This document shows, in pieces, positions 53,214 to 61,388 of a stretch of 64,000 nucleotides of DNA. The notes beneath the pieces are model-generated. The model worked only from the letters and a program-made list of their open reading frames with translations. It was not told where the DNA came from and ran no database searches. The DNA lies in the NCBI RefSeq assembly GCF_002926065.1, contig NZ_PREZ01000006.1, positions 124,001-188,000 of the forward strand, read 5' to 3'. Position 1 is the first letter of the stretch; each line of letters starts with the position of its first letter. The position numbers were made by a program, and so were the translations under genes. The DNA is from Jeotgalibacillus proteolyticus (GTDB taxonomy: Bacteria; Bacillota; Bacilli; Bacillales; Jeotgalibacillaceae).

Positions 53214-54896
53214 ATGAAAGCAATGTTAATTGCACCCTACAGCGGTATGGCGGAAGTAGTAAGACAGCTCACCCTGCCGCCTGATGTGACCCTTGAGATC
53301 AGGGTAGCAAATTTGGATGAAGGCGAAGAGTTTGCCCGGCAGGCGGAGCTTGAGGAATACGATGTGCTGATCAGCCGGGGAGGCACCGCGTTAACGATTG
53401 AAAAGACGGTCTCATTGCCCGTCATCCATATTGGCATTACCGGCTATGATATGCTCCGAATTTTTACATTAATTAAAAATATGAATAAAAAAGTTGCGAT
53501 GGTGGGGTTTTCTTCTATTACACAAGGAGCCGCCACTCTTTGCAGCATTCTTGAATATGACATTGAAGTCAAAACGGTTCATACACGCGAGGAAGTAAAG
53601 CCGCTTCTAGAAGAGCTGAAATCACAGGGCTTTCAGGCAGTAATCGGGGATGTTATTACTGTACAGACAGCAGAGTCAAGCGGGATCCAGGGCGTTTTAA
53701 TTACGTCAGGAAAAGAAGCCCTGCTAGAAGCTCTTGAAGAAGCAAGGCGTGCATTTATGCTCTCGAGAAAAGTGAAGCATGATTTTTCACTTCTTCATGA
53801 AACTTTTACTCAATTCCCTTACCCCATGTCGGTAATAGATCAGGAACTGAAGATACGGGAAAAGAATCATGCATTCACGCAACTGGTGGACGGAAATGAG
53901 CTTTCGTTTACGTCCATAAAACGGACGATTTTCAATACGGTCAATGATAAAAAAGCAAGATGGACGTCACTTTCCGTTGGCAGGCGCACTTATATGCTTC
54001 AGACTTTCAGGGTCAATTCCTATTTAGCCGGATTATTGTTTTACCCAATTGGAGGCTACGGAGATAACAAAGCCATATCCATCCACTATGATGTGAAGCC
54101 TATGGCTTTAATTGGCGACAGCACTTATACAAAATCTTTGAAAAATCAGCTGAAAAAGCTTGCTTCCCAGCACAAGCCAGTCCATATTATCGGCGCGCCC
54201 GGAACCGGAAGATCAGCAGCCGCTTTATTGTTGCATGCAGAACGATGTAAAGAAGCGCCGTTAATCTCGATTGATGGTGAATATATGGATGATAAAAGCC
54301 TTGAGACACTGGAGCATATCCTTCGACCACTTCACCAGGGAACCTTACTCATCAATCATTTACAGATAGCAGACGAGAAGATTACAAAGAAAATCGATCA
54401 ACAGCTCAGATATTTATCTGCTGATATACAAATCCTTTATATTGATAACCCTCCCTACACAGAGCATAAGGAGGCTGAGGCCATCCACCTTCTGCCACTG
54501 ACACAAAGAAAAGCGGATATCCCTGCTTTTGCGCATTATTTTTTAACCTCTTTTCATATGGAGGCCGGCAGTGACACGCTTGGGATAAAACCGGAAGCAA
54601 TGGAGCTTCTCAAGCAGTACAACTGGCCGGGCAACCTGAATGAACTTAAGCAGACAATTCATGAACTAAGCCGGCAGGCATCCAGCTACTACATTGAAGA
54701 GGAAGCAGCTAAAAGTTTGCTTGAAGCGAAACAAGTACAAACCACCTCAAGCCCGCTTCAAACCGAAGGAACCTTAAAGGAAATTGAAAAGCGGATTATT
54801 GACCAGGTGCTCCAGGAAGAAAACGGAAACCAGTCACGGGCTGCAAAACGGCTTGGCATTAACCGTTCAACGTTATGGAGAAAATTAAATGATTAG
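53214..54896 (+). CDS. PrpR-N / degenerate AAA / Fis-type regulator
   Basis: A 560-residue regulator. Residues 1-180 are a PrpR-N sensing domain ('LISRGGTALTIEKTVSLPVI', 'VAMVGFSSITQGAATLCSIL'). A PAS-like segment follows (about 195-290). The next part resembles a sigma54-activator AAA domain but has 'IIGAPGTGRSAAALLL' instead of a Lys-containing Walker A, and no GAFTGA loop. Late AAA features persist ('LPLTQRKADIPAFAHYFL', 'YNWPGNLNELKQTI'). The C-terminus is a Fis-like HTH ('RAAKRLGINRSTLWRKL'). It should therefore not activate sigma54. It precedes the acid-sugar operon and is its likely regulator. Confidence 0.85.
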   Translation: MKAMLIAPYSGMAEVVRQLTLPPDVTLEIRVANLDEGEEFARQAELEEYDVLISRGGTALTIEKTVSLPVIHIGITGYDMLRIFTLIKNMNKKVAMVGFSSITQGAATLCSILEYDIEVKTVHTREEVKPLLEELKSQGFQAVIGDVITVQTAESSGIQGVLITSGKEALLEALEEARRAFMLSRKVKHDFSLLHETFTQFPYPMSVIDQELKIREKNHAFTQLVDGNELSFTSIKRTIFNTVNDKKARWTSLSVGRRTYMLQTFRVNSYLAGLLFYPIGGYGDNKAISIHYDVKPMALIGDSTYTKSLKNQLKKLASQHKPVHIIGAPGTGRSAAALLLHAERCKEAPLISIDGEYMDDKSLETLEHILRPLHQGTLLINHLQIADEKITKKIDQQLRYLSADIQILYIDNPPYTEHKEAEAIHLLPLTQRKADIPAFAHYFLTSFHMEAGSDTLGIKPEAMELLKQYNWPGNLNELKQTIHELSRQASSYYIEEEAAKSLLEAKQVQTTSSPLQTEGTLKEIEKRIIDQVLQEENGNQSRAAKRLGINRSTLWRKLND

Positions 54897-54932
54897 CAGA
54901 TGACTTTGGGACATATATCAATAATGTTTAAA

Positions 54933-54979
54933 ACGTGAGGTGAACAAAGCGGATGTGGCGACTCCAGCGCAGTGAACCG
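54933..54979 (+). repeat. Interspersed repeat, copy F (deleted remnant)
   Basis: ACGTGAGGTGAACAAAGCGG, ATGTGGCGACTCCAGCGCAG, TGAACCG: the two ends of the repeat joined with the whole hairpin core missing. A strong terminator follows. Confidence 0.75.
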
Positions 54980-54983
54980 AACG

Positions 54984-55024
54984 AAAGAGGATAAGACAAA
55001 CAGTTGTCTTATCCTCTTTATTTT
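54984..55024 (+). terminator. Rho-independent terminator
   Basis: AAAGAGGATAAGACA pairs with TGTCTTATCCTCTTT across six bases; a perfect stem after the regulator gene and repeat copy F. Confidence 0.9.
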
Positions 55025-55090
55025 ATGGTTTTTGTTTATTTATGCAACACTTTATAAAAATAAAATTTTTCCATCTAATTATCTGTTGCA

Positions 55091-55135
55091 AAAAAGCGCT
55101 TACAGGTTTAACATAAATAATTGAAAGCGCTATAT
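55091..55135. promoter_or_regulatory. Two cre-like sites and promoter of the acid-sugar operon
   Basis: AAAAAGCGCTTACA (55091-55104, 12 of 14 cre positions) and TGAAAGCGCTATAT (55122-55135, 13 of 14) lie 31 bp apart. The second overlaps a TATAAT box at 55133-55138. They could bind CcpA or, because they share AAAGCGCT, the Fis-type regulator. No sigma54 -24/-12 element is visible. Confidence 0.55.
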
Positions 55136-55176
55136 AATTTAATTTTTCATAAAAAATGAACAAAGGGGATAGAAAA

Positions 55177-56181
55177 ATGAAGATTAAAGCTACACTTGAT
55201 CGTATTCCTGGTGGTATGATGGTAGTACCGTTGTTGCTTGCTGCAACACTTAATACCATCGCACCTGATTTATTGCGAATTGGAAATTTTACACAAGCAT
55301 TGTTTGTGGATGGAGCAAGTACATTAATTGCCCTTTTCCTTTTATGTACCGGCGCCCAGATTAATTTTAGAAATGTCGGGGTCAGCCTTGGTAAAGGGGC
55401 CACACTTTTAACAGTCAAATGGATTGTCGGGGCAGCTGTTGGTTTGCTTGCCTATATGTTCGCCGGTGAAAATGGGCTTTGGCTCGGACTGGCGCCAATT
55501 GCCGTTATTGCTGCAATGACAAACAGCAACGGCGGACTTTATGTAGCACTTGTTGGCCAATACGGCGATAAAACCGACCGTGCAGCTTATTCACTTCTTG
55601 CATTAAACGACGGGCCATTCCTCACGATGGTCGCTTTATCAATCTTTGGGGCAATGGGCTTTGTAGACGGACTATTCTCCGTAACATCATTTATCTCTGT
55701 CCTGCTTCCAATTGTAATCGGGATGATTTTAGGAAATCTTGATGAAGAAATGAGAAGCTTTTTAAATAAAGGAAGCTCTATGCTGATTCCGTTCTTTGCC
55801 TTTGCTCTTGGGATGGGCATTAACTTCGGGGCCATTATTGAAGGCGGTCTTGCCGGAGTTGTGCTTGGACTGTTAACGGTTTTTGTTACAGGTACAGCAG
55901 GCTACTTTGTGTTTAAAGCGATGAAATGGAATCCGATCGTTGGAGCAGCGGAAGGATCAACAGCCGGGAATGCCGTGGCTACCCCTGCTGCGATTGCTGC
56001 AGCAAGTGCCGGATTTGCAGCGAATGTGGAAATTGCTACTGTTCAGGTCGCTGCATCTGTTGTAACAACTGCCATCCTCCTGCCTCTCTACGTGGCTTTC
56101 CTTGTGAAAACCCTTGAGAAAAAAGGAGTCAGACTGCCTGAGGATTATTTAACAGAAGAAGAACCGAAAAACGCATCTTAA
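55177..56181 (+). CDS. 2-keto-3-deoxygluconate permease family transporter
   Basis: A 334-residue membrane protein of the KdgT family with about ten helices. 'RIPGGMMVVPLLLAATLNTI', 'LFLLCTGAQINFRNVGVSLG', 'AMTNSNGGLYVALVGQYGD' and 'GSTAGNAVATPAAIAAAS' are characteristic. In this operon it most likely carries a four-carbon acid sugar such as D-threonate or D-erythronate. AAAGGGG lies before the ATG at 55177. The kinase gene follows after 20 bp. Confidence 0.9.
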   Translation: MKIKATLDRIPGGMMVVPLLLAATLNTIAPDLLRIGNFTQALFVDGASTLIALFLLCTGAQINFRNVGVSLGKGATLLTVKWIVGAAVGLLAYMFAGENGLWLGLAPIAVIAAMTNSNGGLYVALVGQYGDKTDRAAYSLLALNDGPFLTMVALSIFGAMGFVDGLFSVTSFISVLLPIVIGMILGNLDEEMRSFLNKGSSMLIPFFAFALGMGINFGAIIEGGLAGVVLGLLTVFVTGTAGYFVFKAMKWNPIVGAAEGSTAGNAVATPAAIAAASAGFAANVEIATVQVAASVVTTAILLPLYVAFLVKTLEKKGVRLPEDYLTEEEPKNAS

Positions 56182-56201
56182 ACGTAGAACGAGGGATTTT
56201 A

Positions 56202-57500
56202 ATGGAAAAAAGGATCGGAATTATAGCAGATGATTTAACAGGTGCGAACGACAGCGGTGTACAGCTGACGGAAAAAGGAATACCAACCTCCGTGCTGTTT
56301 GATCTGCCTGACCGGTCGCACCACCTTGACAGCGGTCTGGTCATTGATACCAATGCCAGAGCGCTGGTTCAGGAAAAAGCATATGAAGAGACAAAAAAAG
56401 CCGCTCTTTATTTAAAGGAAGCCGGCTATCAGACCATTTATAAAAAAATGGACTCCACACTAAGAGGGCATATTGGAACAGAGCTGAAAGCAGTGAAGGA
56501 AGTATTCAATCCGGAATTTGTATTCATCTCCCCTGCTTTCCCTGCTCTGCATCGCACAACAAAAGATGGTATACATTATATAAAAGGTCAGCCATTAGCC
56601 GAAACCGAGATTTCAAAAGACCCGAAGCACCCCGTCACAGAATCCTCTATTCCCTGCCTCATTAAGCAGGAAATCGGAGAAAAAGTCGGGCTGATAACAA
56701 AAACTGAGGCAGCAGATGAGCACTCTTTTACAGATCGGATTCGCTCTTTAAAAGAACAGGGTATTGATTACATTGTTTGCGATGCTGAAACGGAAGAAGA
56801 TTTGCGTCTGTTCGCACAACGAATGAACAGCATTTCCTCAAATGTTATTTGGGCAGGGTCTGCAGGACTTGCAGAGGTGCTTCCTGAGGTGTTACATTTT
56901 CACACTAAGCCTGAGGTACGCCACATTCAGCCGGCAGATCAGGTAGTTACCGTCTGCGGCAGTCTGTCTGGTGTAACGCAGGAACAGGTTCGCTACGCTG
57001 CAGATCAGGAAGATGTCGTAGGAGTGGAAATTAATACACTGAGTATTTTCTCCTCTGAATGGAGAGAAACAAGGGTTCTTTATATAAAGCAATGTGAAGA
57101 AGCAATAAAAAGCAAGCTGCATCTGGCCATCTTTGTTCCTTCAAATTCCGATATTAGAGAAACGGTGAAAAAGCGCGGACAGGAGCTCGGGTTAACCAGC
57201 TATGAAATCGGTGAGCGTATCTCTACTGCTCTCGGGGAAATAGTAAAAGAGCTTGCCCTACGCTTCCCCCACCTCCAAAGTTTTGTTTTAACAGGCGGCG
57301 ATACGGCTAAGGAAACAGCAAAGCTGCTTGGCGGAAATGGCATCAGGTTAATTAAGCAAATCGAAGCGGGCATTCCTGCCGGCGAACTAATTGGACCCGA
57401 CAAAGCAATGACCATTGTGACAAAAGCCGGTGCGTTTGGCGATAAACAATCGATTTACCGAGCAATGCGTGAACTGAAAGGAGCAGCGATTTATGAGTAA
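56202..57500 (+). CDS. Four-carbon acid-sugar kinase (DUF1537, DtnK/OtnK-like)
   Basis: A 432-residue DUF1537 kinase. N-terminal 'IGIIADDLTGANDSGVQLT' and 'YKKMDSTLRGHIGTELKAV' form the sugar-binding part; the C-terminal 'VLTGGDTAKETAKLLG' and 'GDKAMTIVTKAGAFGD'-type loop bind ATP. Characterised members phosphorylate D-threonate, D-erythronate or related acids at O4. It overlaps the following pdxA-like gene by eight bases, the known pairing for the D-threonate pathway. Confidence 0.92.
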   Translation: MEKRIGIIADDLTGANDSGVQLTEKGIPTSVLFDLPDRSHHLDSGLVIDTNARALVQEKAYEETKKAALYLKEAGYQTIYKKMDSTLRGHIGTELKAVKEVFNPEFVFISPAFPALHRTTKDGIHYIKGQPLAETEISKDPKHPVTESSIPCLIKQEIGEKVGLITKTEAADEHSFTDRIRSLKEQGIDYIVCDAETEEDLRLFAQRMNSISSNVIWAGSAGLAEVLPEVLHFHTKPEVRHIQPADQVVTVCGSLSGVTQEQVRYAADQEDVVGVEINTLSIFSSEWRETRVLYIKQCEEAIKSKLHLAIFVPSNSDIRETVKKRGQELGLTSYEIGERISTALGEIVKELALRFPHLQSFVLTGGDTAKETAKLLGGNGIRLIKQIEAGIPAGELIGPDKAMTIVTKAGAFGDKQSIYRAMRELKGAAIYE

Positions 57501-58491
57501 AAAACCGATTATTGGCATTACAATGGGTGACGGCGCTGGAGTCGGACCTGAAATTATTATAAAAAGCCTGCAGCATAAACATTTGTACGAGGAGTCTCAT
57601 CCGGTTGTAATTGGAGATGCATCACGTCTTGAAAAAGCGGCTGCATTACTTGATATGAACGTCACGATTAAAAAAATCAGTGAACAGGATTCGCTGACTT
57701 CAACCTCTTACGGGGAGATTCATTGTCTGGATCTCCATCTGCTGTCAGCTGACCTTCCATTTGGACAAGTATCTGCTGAAGCAGGAAATGCTGCTTTTCA
57801 CTATTTAAAAAAAGCCATTGAACTTGCGAATGAAGGGAAAATTGATGCCATCTGCACAGCTCCTTTAAACAAAGAAGCGCTTCATAAAGGCGGCCACCAA
57901 TACCCGGGTCACACAGAAATCCTAGCTGAGTTAACGGGCACGACTGATTTTTCGATGATGCTTTCTTCACCTAAGCTGAAGGTCATTCACGTTACGACGC
58001 ATGTAGGGATCATCGATGCCATCAATATGATCAAACCGGAGCGTGTCCTGAAGGTCATTGAGCTTGCACACGAGACCCTTTCAAAATCAGGCATCCAATC
58101 ACCAAAAATCGGTGTGTGCGGCATCAACCCGCATGCCGGAGAAAATGGTCTCTTTGGCTACGGCGAAGAAGAAGAAAAAATTATTCCAGCCGTTGAAAAA
58201 GCACAGGAAAACGGAATCAATGTAGAAGGTCCCCTTCCGGCTGATACCTTATTCTTCCGTGCCCAGCGCGGTGATTTTGATATCGTCGTCGCTATGTACC
58301 ATGACCAGGGCCACGGCCCAATCAAGGTACTCGGTCTTGAAGCAGGTGTTAATATCACCGTCGGCCTGCCGATTATCCGCACAAGCGTGGACCACGGAAC
58401 CGCCTTTGATATTGCAGGAAAAGGCATTGCTGATGAAGGAAGCATGCTGGAAGCTCTTCGTCAGGCAGTTGAACTGGCTCCTGAGAAGTAA
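57493..58491 (+). CDS. pdxA2: PdxA2-type 4-phosphothreonate/erythronate dehydrogenase
   Basis: A 332-residue PdxA-family dehydrogenase. 'IGITMGDGAGVGPEIIIKSL', metal-binding His residues in 'YPGHTEILAELT' and 'MYHDQGHGPIKVLGLEAGVN', and 'TSVDHGTAFDIAGKGIADEG' are intact. Clustering with a DUF1537 kinase marks it as the PdxA2 type, which oxidises and decarboxylates D-threonate- or D-erythronate-4-phosphate to dihydroxyacetone phosphate, rather than the pyridoxal-pathway enzyme. It ends the operon. Confidence 0.92.
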   Translation: MSKKPIIGITMGDGAGVGPEIIIKSLQHKHLYEESHPVVIGDASRLEKAAALLDMNVTIKKISEQDSLTSTSYGEIHCLDLHLLSADLPFGQVSAEAGNAAFHYLKKAIELANEGKIDAICTAPLNKEALHKGGHQYPGHTEILAELTGTTDFSMMLSSPKLKVIHVTTHVGIIDAINMIKPERVLKVIELAHETLSKSGIQSPKIGVCGINPHAGENGLFGYGEEEEKIIPAVEKAQENGINVEGPLPADTLFFRAQRGDFDIVVAMYHDQGHGPIKVLGLEAGVNITVGLPIIRTSVDHGTAFDIAGKGIADEGSMLEALRQAVELAPEK

Positions 58492-58497
58492 GAATGA

Positions 58498-58529
58498 AGC
58501 ACCCCGGGAATGAATACGGGGTGCTTTTC
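58498..58529 (+). terminator. Rho-independent terminator
   Basis: AAGCACCCCG pairs with CGGGGTGCTT across a nine-base loop, then TT; the parS site begins directly after it. Confidence 0.9.
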
Positions 58530-58544
58530 GTTTCACGTGAAACA
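58529..58544. promoter_or_regulatory. parS: parS site (ParB/Spo0J binding), 15 of 16
   Basis: CGTTTCACGTGAAACA differs from the consensus only at the first base. It lies between two convergent genes with terminators on both sides. Confidence 0.88.
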
Positions 58545-58576
58545 GATGGGAAGACGATTAAAAAAATGATGGGTGC

Positions 58577-58614
58577 AAAAAAGCACCAAAGCCTTAGAAG
58601 CCCTAGTGCTTTTC
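58577..58614 (-). terminator. Terminator for the flavin oxidoreductase gene
   Basis: On the minus strand AAAAGCAC pairs with GTGCTTTTTT around an inner loop; T run at the end. Confidence 0.75.
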
Positions 58615-58662
58615 CTATTGTGGTTTAAAGAATCTGAACTTCTCGGGCTTAACTACTATACC

Positions 58663-59718
58663 CTAAACCTGCTGCTCAGCCTCCCACAACTCAACCTCAC
58701 TCCGAACAATCGGTGCTACTTCCTTCCCTAACAGCTCGATCGCTTTCATGACATCCTCATGCGGCATGCTGCCTACTGGAACGTGAAGCATAAAGCGGGT
58801 GATGCCGACTATTTTTCTGAGATGGATGATCTTTTCGGCGACTGTTTCAGCATCACCTACGTAAAGCGCTCCCTCGAAGCTGCGCGCTGAATCAAAGGTA
58901 GAACGGTCATAATGGCCCCAGCCCCGCTCTCTTCCCAGCACATTCATGACCTGCTGGGTTGGCGGGAAGAATTTATCCGCTGCGATTTCCGTGCTTTCTG
59001 CTACAAAGCCGTGGGAATGAGAAGCAACCGGCAATTTTGACACGTCGTGGCCAGCCTGTGCTGCTGCTCTTTTATACAGCTGAACGAGCGGAGCAAACTG
59101 ACGCGGACTGCCGCCTATAATCGCAAGAACGAGCGGCAGACCAAGCAGACCTGCACGAACGACGGATTCACTGTTTCCGCCGCTTCCAATCCAAACCGGC
59201 AGCGGGTCCTGCACAGGACGAGGGTAAACACCGAGGTTAGTAATGGATGGACGGTGCTTTCCTGACCAGGTCACTTTTTCAGATTTTTGAAGCGTAAGAA
59301 GTAAATCAAGCTTTTCATCAAAAAGCTCATTATAATCCTGTAAATCGTAGCCAAACAACGGGAAGGATTCAATAAACGAACCACGCCCTGCCATGATTTC
59401 TGCCCGGCCGTTTGAAATGCCGTCAAGCGTGGCAAAGTCCTGAAATACACGAACAGGATCAGCAGATGAAAGAACCGTCACGGCGCTCGTCAGTCGAATC
59501 CTAGTTGTTTGAGCAGCCGCAGCAGCCAGTACAACAGCCGGTGAAGAGGCTGCAAAATCCTCACGGTGATGCTCTCCGACTCCAAATACGTCCAAGCCTA
59601 CCTGATCTGCAAGCACAATCTCCTCTACAACCTCGCGTATTCGCTGCGCGTGGCTGATAACCTCTCCTGTTTTAACGTCAGGGGTTGTTTCCACAAAGGT
59701 ACTGATGCCAATTTCCAT
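58663..59718 (-). CDS. LLM-class flavin-dependent oxidoreductase
   Basis: A 351-residue TIM-barrel monooxygenase of the luciferase-like superfamily. 'LADQVGLDVFGVGEHHREDF' holds the conserved His pair, and 'RIRLTSAVTVLSSADPVRVF' and 'AEIMAGRGSFIESFPLFG' follow the family pattern. It uses FMN (F420 is less likely in bacilli); the substrate is unknown. The ATG at 59718 follows GGGAGTGAGCAGG. It is a single gene on the minus strand. Confidence 0.9.
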   Translation of the reverse strand: MEIGISTFVETTPDVKTGEVISHAQRIREVVEEIVLADQVGLDVFGVGEHHREDFAASSPAVVLAAAAAQTTRIRLTSAVTVLSSADPVRVFQDFATLDGISNGRAEIMAGRGSFIESFPLFGYDLQDYNELFDEKLDLLLTLQKSEKVTWSGKHRPSITNLGVYPRPVQDPLPVWIGSGGNSESVVRAGLLGLPLVLAIIGGSPRQFAPLVQLYKRAAAQAGHDVSKLPVASHSHGFVAESTEIAADKFFPPTQQVMNVLGRERGWGHYDRSTFDSARSFEGALYVGDAETVAEKIIHLRKIVGITRFMLHVPVGSMPHEDVMKAIELLGKEVAPIVRSEVELWEAEQQV

Positions 59719-59781
59719 TCCTGCTCACTCCCGGGTTTTATGTATGTAAGTAAATTTTATCAATCCGTTTTGTAAATAGCT

Positions 59782-59804
59782 AAAAAAGAGCCTCAAGGGC
59801 TCTA
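59782..59804 (-). terminator. Terminator of the GNAT gene
   Basis: On the minus strand AGAGCC pairs with GGCTCT across four bases, followed by TTTTTT. Confidence 0.85.
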
Positions 59805-59808
59805 TTTA

Positions 59809-60306
59809 CTAACACAGCTTTAAATGTAAAATGTGCTGTGGACCCTTGGGCCCTATATAAATTTCGTTATGATCCACAAAACCTAATTTCTTGTAAAGAT
59901 TGATAGCAGGACCGTTTCTTTTGTTCACGCCAAGAACAACTTCATTTACATCCGGGAGTATTCCTGTAATAAATCCAGGCAAAAGCTTGAGTGCTGCCTT
60001 TGCAATTCCTTTCCCTTGATATTTCGAATTGATTGAAAAAGAAGTGAGAAGGATCGCCCTCTGATTTTGACTGTACTTGGCAAGTTTTTCTCCTTCCTCC
60101 AAAGCAAAATAACCAACCGGTATACGATTGTCAAGAATGACGATATGCTTAGCGTTAGCTGAAAGCTTTGGATGGTTCAACTTCTCCAAAGGCATACTCG
60201 TAAATTGATGCTGCTCCTCATTTAAATGAAACGCTGCTAGTTGGTCGTCATATACGGGATTGTATTGGGCTAATTCCACCTGAACCTCTGTCTTCTTCAA
60301 TTCCAT
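59809..60306 (-). CDS. GNAT-family N-acetyltransferase
   Basis: A 165-residue GNAT enzyme. The acetyl-CoA loop is 'SINSKYQGKGIAKAALKLLP', followed by 'EVVLGVNKRNGPAINLYKKL' with the usual Asn and Tyr. The N-terminal part is atypical and acceptor specificity cannot be inferred. GAGGTG lies before the ATG. It is a single gene with a terminator. Confidence 0.87.
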   Translation of the reverse strand: MELKKTEVQVELAQYNPVYDDQLAAFHLNEEQHQFTSMPLEKLNHPKLSANAKHIVILDNRIPVGYFALEEGEKLAKYSQNQRAILLTSFSINSKYQGKGIAKAALKLLPGFITGILPDVNEVVLGVNKRNGPAINLYKKLGFVDHNEIYIGPKGPQHILHLKLC

Positions 60307-60722
60307 TTCAGCACCTCGTTCTATCCTATTTACTGTTAAACAAACGTTTGATTACCTGGTTCTTTAATTGTAGTCCTAGGTTTAGAATAACTAATACGCT
60401 TCTTCATTTAATGCCTGCACGGTTGCACAACCCCTTCAACTAGATCAGAGGAACTCAGCCCCCTGATAACACGATCAAAATAGGTATTTCTTTCTTCAGA
60501 ATTATACATATTTATCCACCCTCGGGAACCGTTCTTGGGTTCATTGGTATATTCCTTTCGATCGGTGCCTTGACTACTTCAAAGGAAAGCAAATCAAAAA
60601 AGATTTCCATAACGGCTTTGTCTACTTCACTAGCGCTAATCGTATTTAGTACGTTATTTATGCTCTTACTCGTAAATGTCAGTAACTAAAAAATAGACTG
60701 TGACAAAACAATTATTTTATAA
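60307..60722. other. Gene-free stretch with a membrane-protein remnant
   Basis: No complete gene. A plus-strand frame ending at 60689 encodes a hydrophobic tail without start codon or ribosome site (see the separate entry). The rest shows no clear signal. Confidence 0.5.
60516..60689 (+). pseudogene. Remnant of a small membrane protein
   Basis: The frame reads 'GTVLGFIGIFLSIGALTTSK', then a Ser/Lys patch and 'ISITALSTSLALIVFSTLFM' followed by 'LLLVNVSN' and TAA at 60687. This is a two-helix membrane pattern seen in small integral membrane proteins. There is no ATG, GTG or TTG with a ribosome site in frame, so it looks like the C-terminal relic of a lost gene. Confidence 0.45.
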
Positions 60723-60853
60723 ACGTGAGGTGAACGGAGCGGAAGGGGGCGACTCCTGCTTAGAGGAAGCGGGAGCTTGAGATCCACTTGCTGTAAGCAA
60801 GTTAGCTCAAGCCCCGCCCCGCGGAAAGCGTCCCCCTGAAGCGCAGTGAACCG
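60723..60853 (+). repeat. Interspersed repeat, copy G
   Basis: ACGTGAGGTGAACGGAGCGG ... GAAGCGCAGTGAACCG, the full-length form. It has the core GAGATCCACTTGCTGTAAGC, AAGTTAGCTCAAGCCCCGCC, and is nearly the exact reverse complement of copy B. Confidence 0.88.
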
Positions 60854-60860
60854 GGTTTAA

Positions 60861-60887
60861 GAGGGTGAGATACATTTGTCTCACCCC
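60861..60887. terminator. Hairpin beside repeat copy G
   Basis: GGGTGAGA pairs with TCTCACCC around TACATTTG. It lacks a T run on either strand, so termination is possible but not certain; the stem resembles that beside copy A. Confidence 0.5.
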
Positions 60888-60912
60888 CAATTCTTCCTTA
60901 TTTTTCGCTCCA

Positions 60913-61353
60913 TTACCTTAAGTCAAACATCCCTTTTCCTGTATCCATATTAATGGGAAGTGAGGAGTGTTCATGTGAGATGAGCCATGAGTCATTTTGT
61001 TTTTTCAAACCGAACGTAAAGCGGTTTGTCATTTGACGGCTTTTCTCTCCGGACTGTTCAGTGTAACCGGCGAACGTAACCGCACAATGGACGAATGCGA
61101 GATCATTATTTTCTTCAATTGTTACATCAGTAAACTCTACTTTAAGCAAGTATCCTTCTTCCTTTAATCCATTAAACCACTCGACCACATTATCTTTCCA
61201 CAAAGAAATACCCTTCCACTCCCAGTGTCCCCAGCTGTCATAAATATGTACATCATCACTATAAGAAGATATGAATTTCTCTACATCCCTTTCGTAAATG
61301 GCACTTTTATAATTTTCGAGAACGTCCTGAACTTTATTCATACCACTGTTCAT
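60913..61353 (-). CDS. SnoaL/NTF2-like protein
   Basis: A 146-residue single-domain protein of the NTF2/SnoaL-like fold. A helical start ('VQDVLENYKSAIYERDVEKF'), 'SYSDDVHIYDSWGHWEWKG' and the strand-rich C-terminal half ('LAFVHCAVTFAGYT', 'NRFTFGLKKQNDSWLISHEH') fit the fold. Such proteins are enzymes or ligand binders with varied roles; the function is unknown. AAGGAG lies before the ATG at 61353. It may be co-transcribed with the upstream YciI-like gene, 35 bp away. Confidence 0.82.
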   Translation of the reverse strand: MNSGMNKVQDVLENYKSAIYERDVEKFISSYSDDVHIYDSWGHWEWKGISLWKDNVVEWFNGLKEEGYLLKVEFTDVTIEENNDLAFVHCAVTFAGYTEQSGEKSRQMTNRFTFGLKKQNDSWLISHEHSSLPINMDTGKGMFDLR

Positions 61354-61388
61354 AAAGTCATCTCCTTAATCTTGATATTTATAATTCT

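Noticed and set aside
55025-55176. Sigma54 (-24/-12) promoter before the acid-sugar operon
   Set aside because: No GG-N10-GC element is present, and the regulator lacks GAFTGA.
57493-58491. Pyridoxal-pathway PdxA
   Set aside because: It overlaps a DUF1537 kinase gene and is linked to a permease; no pyridoxine genes are near, so PdxA2 is the better call.
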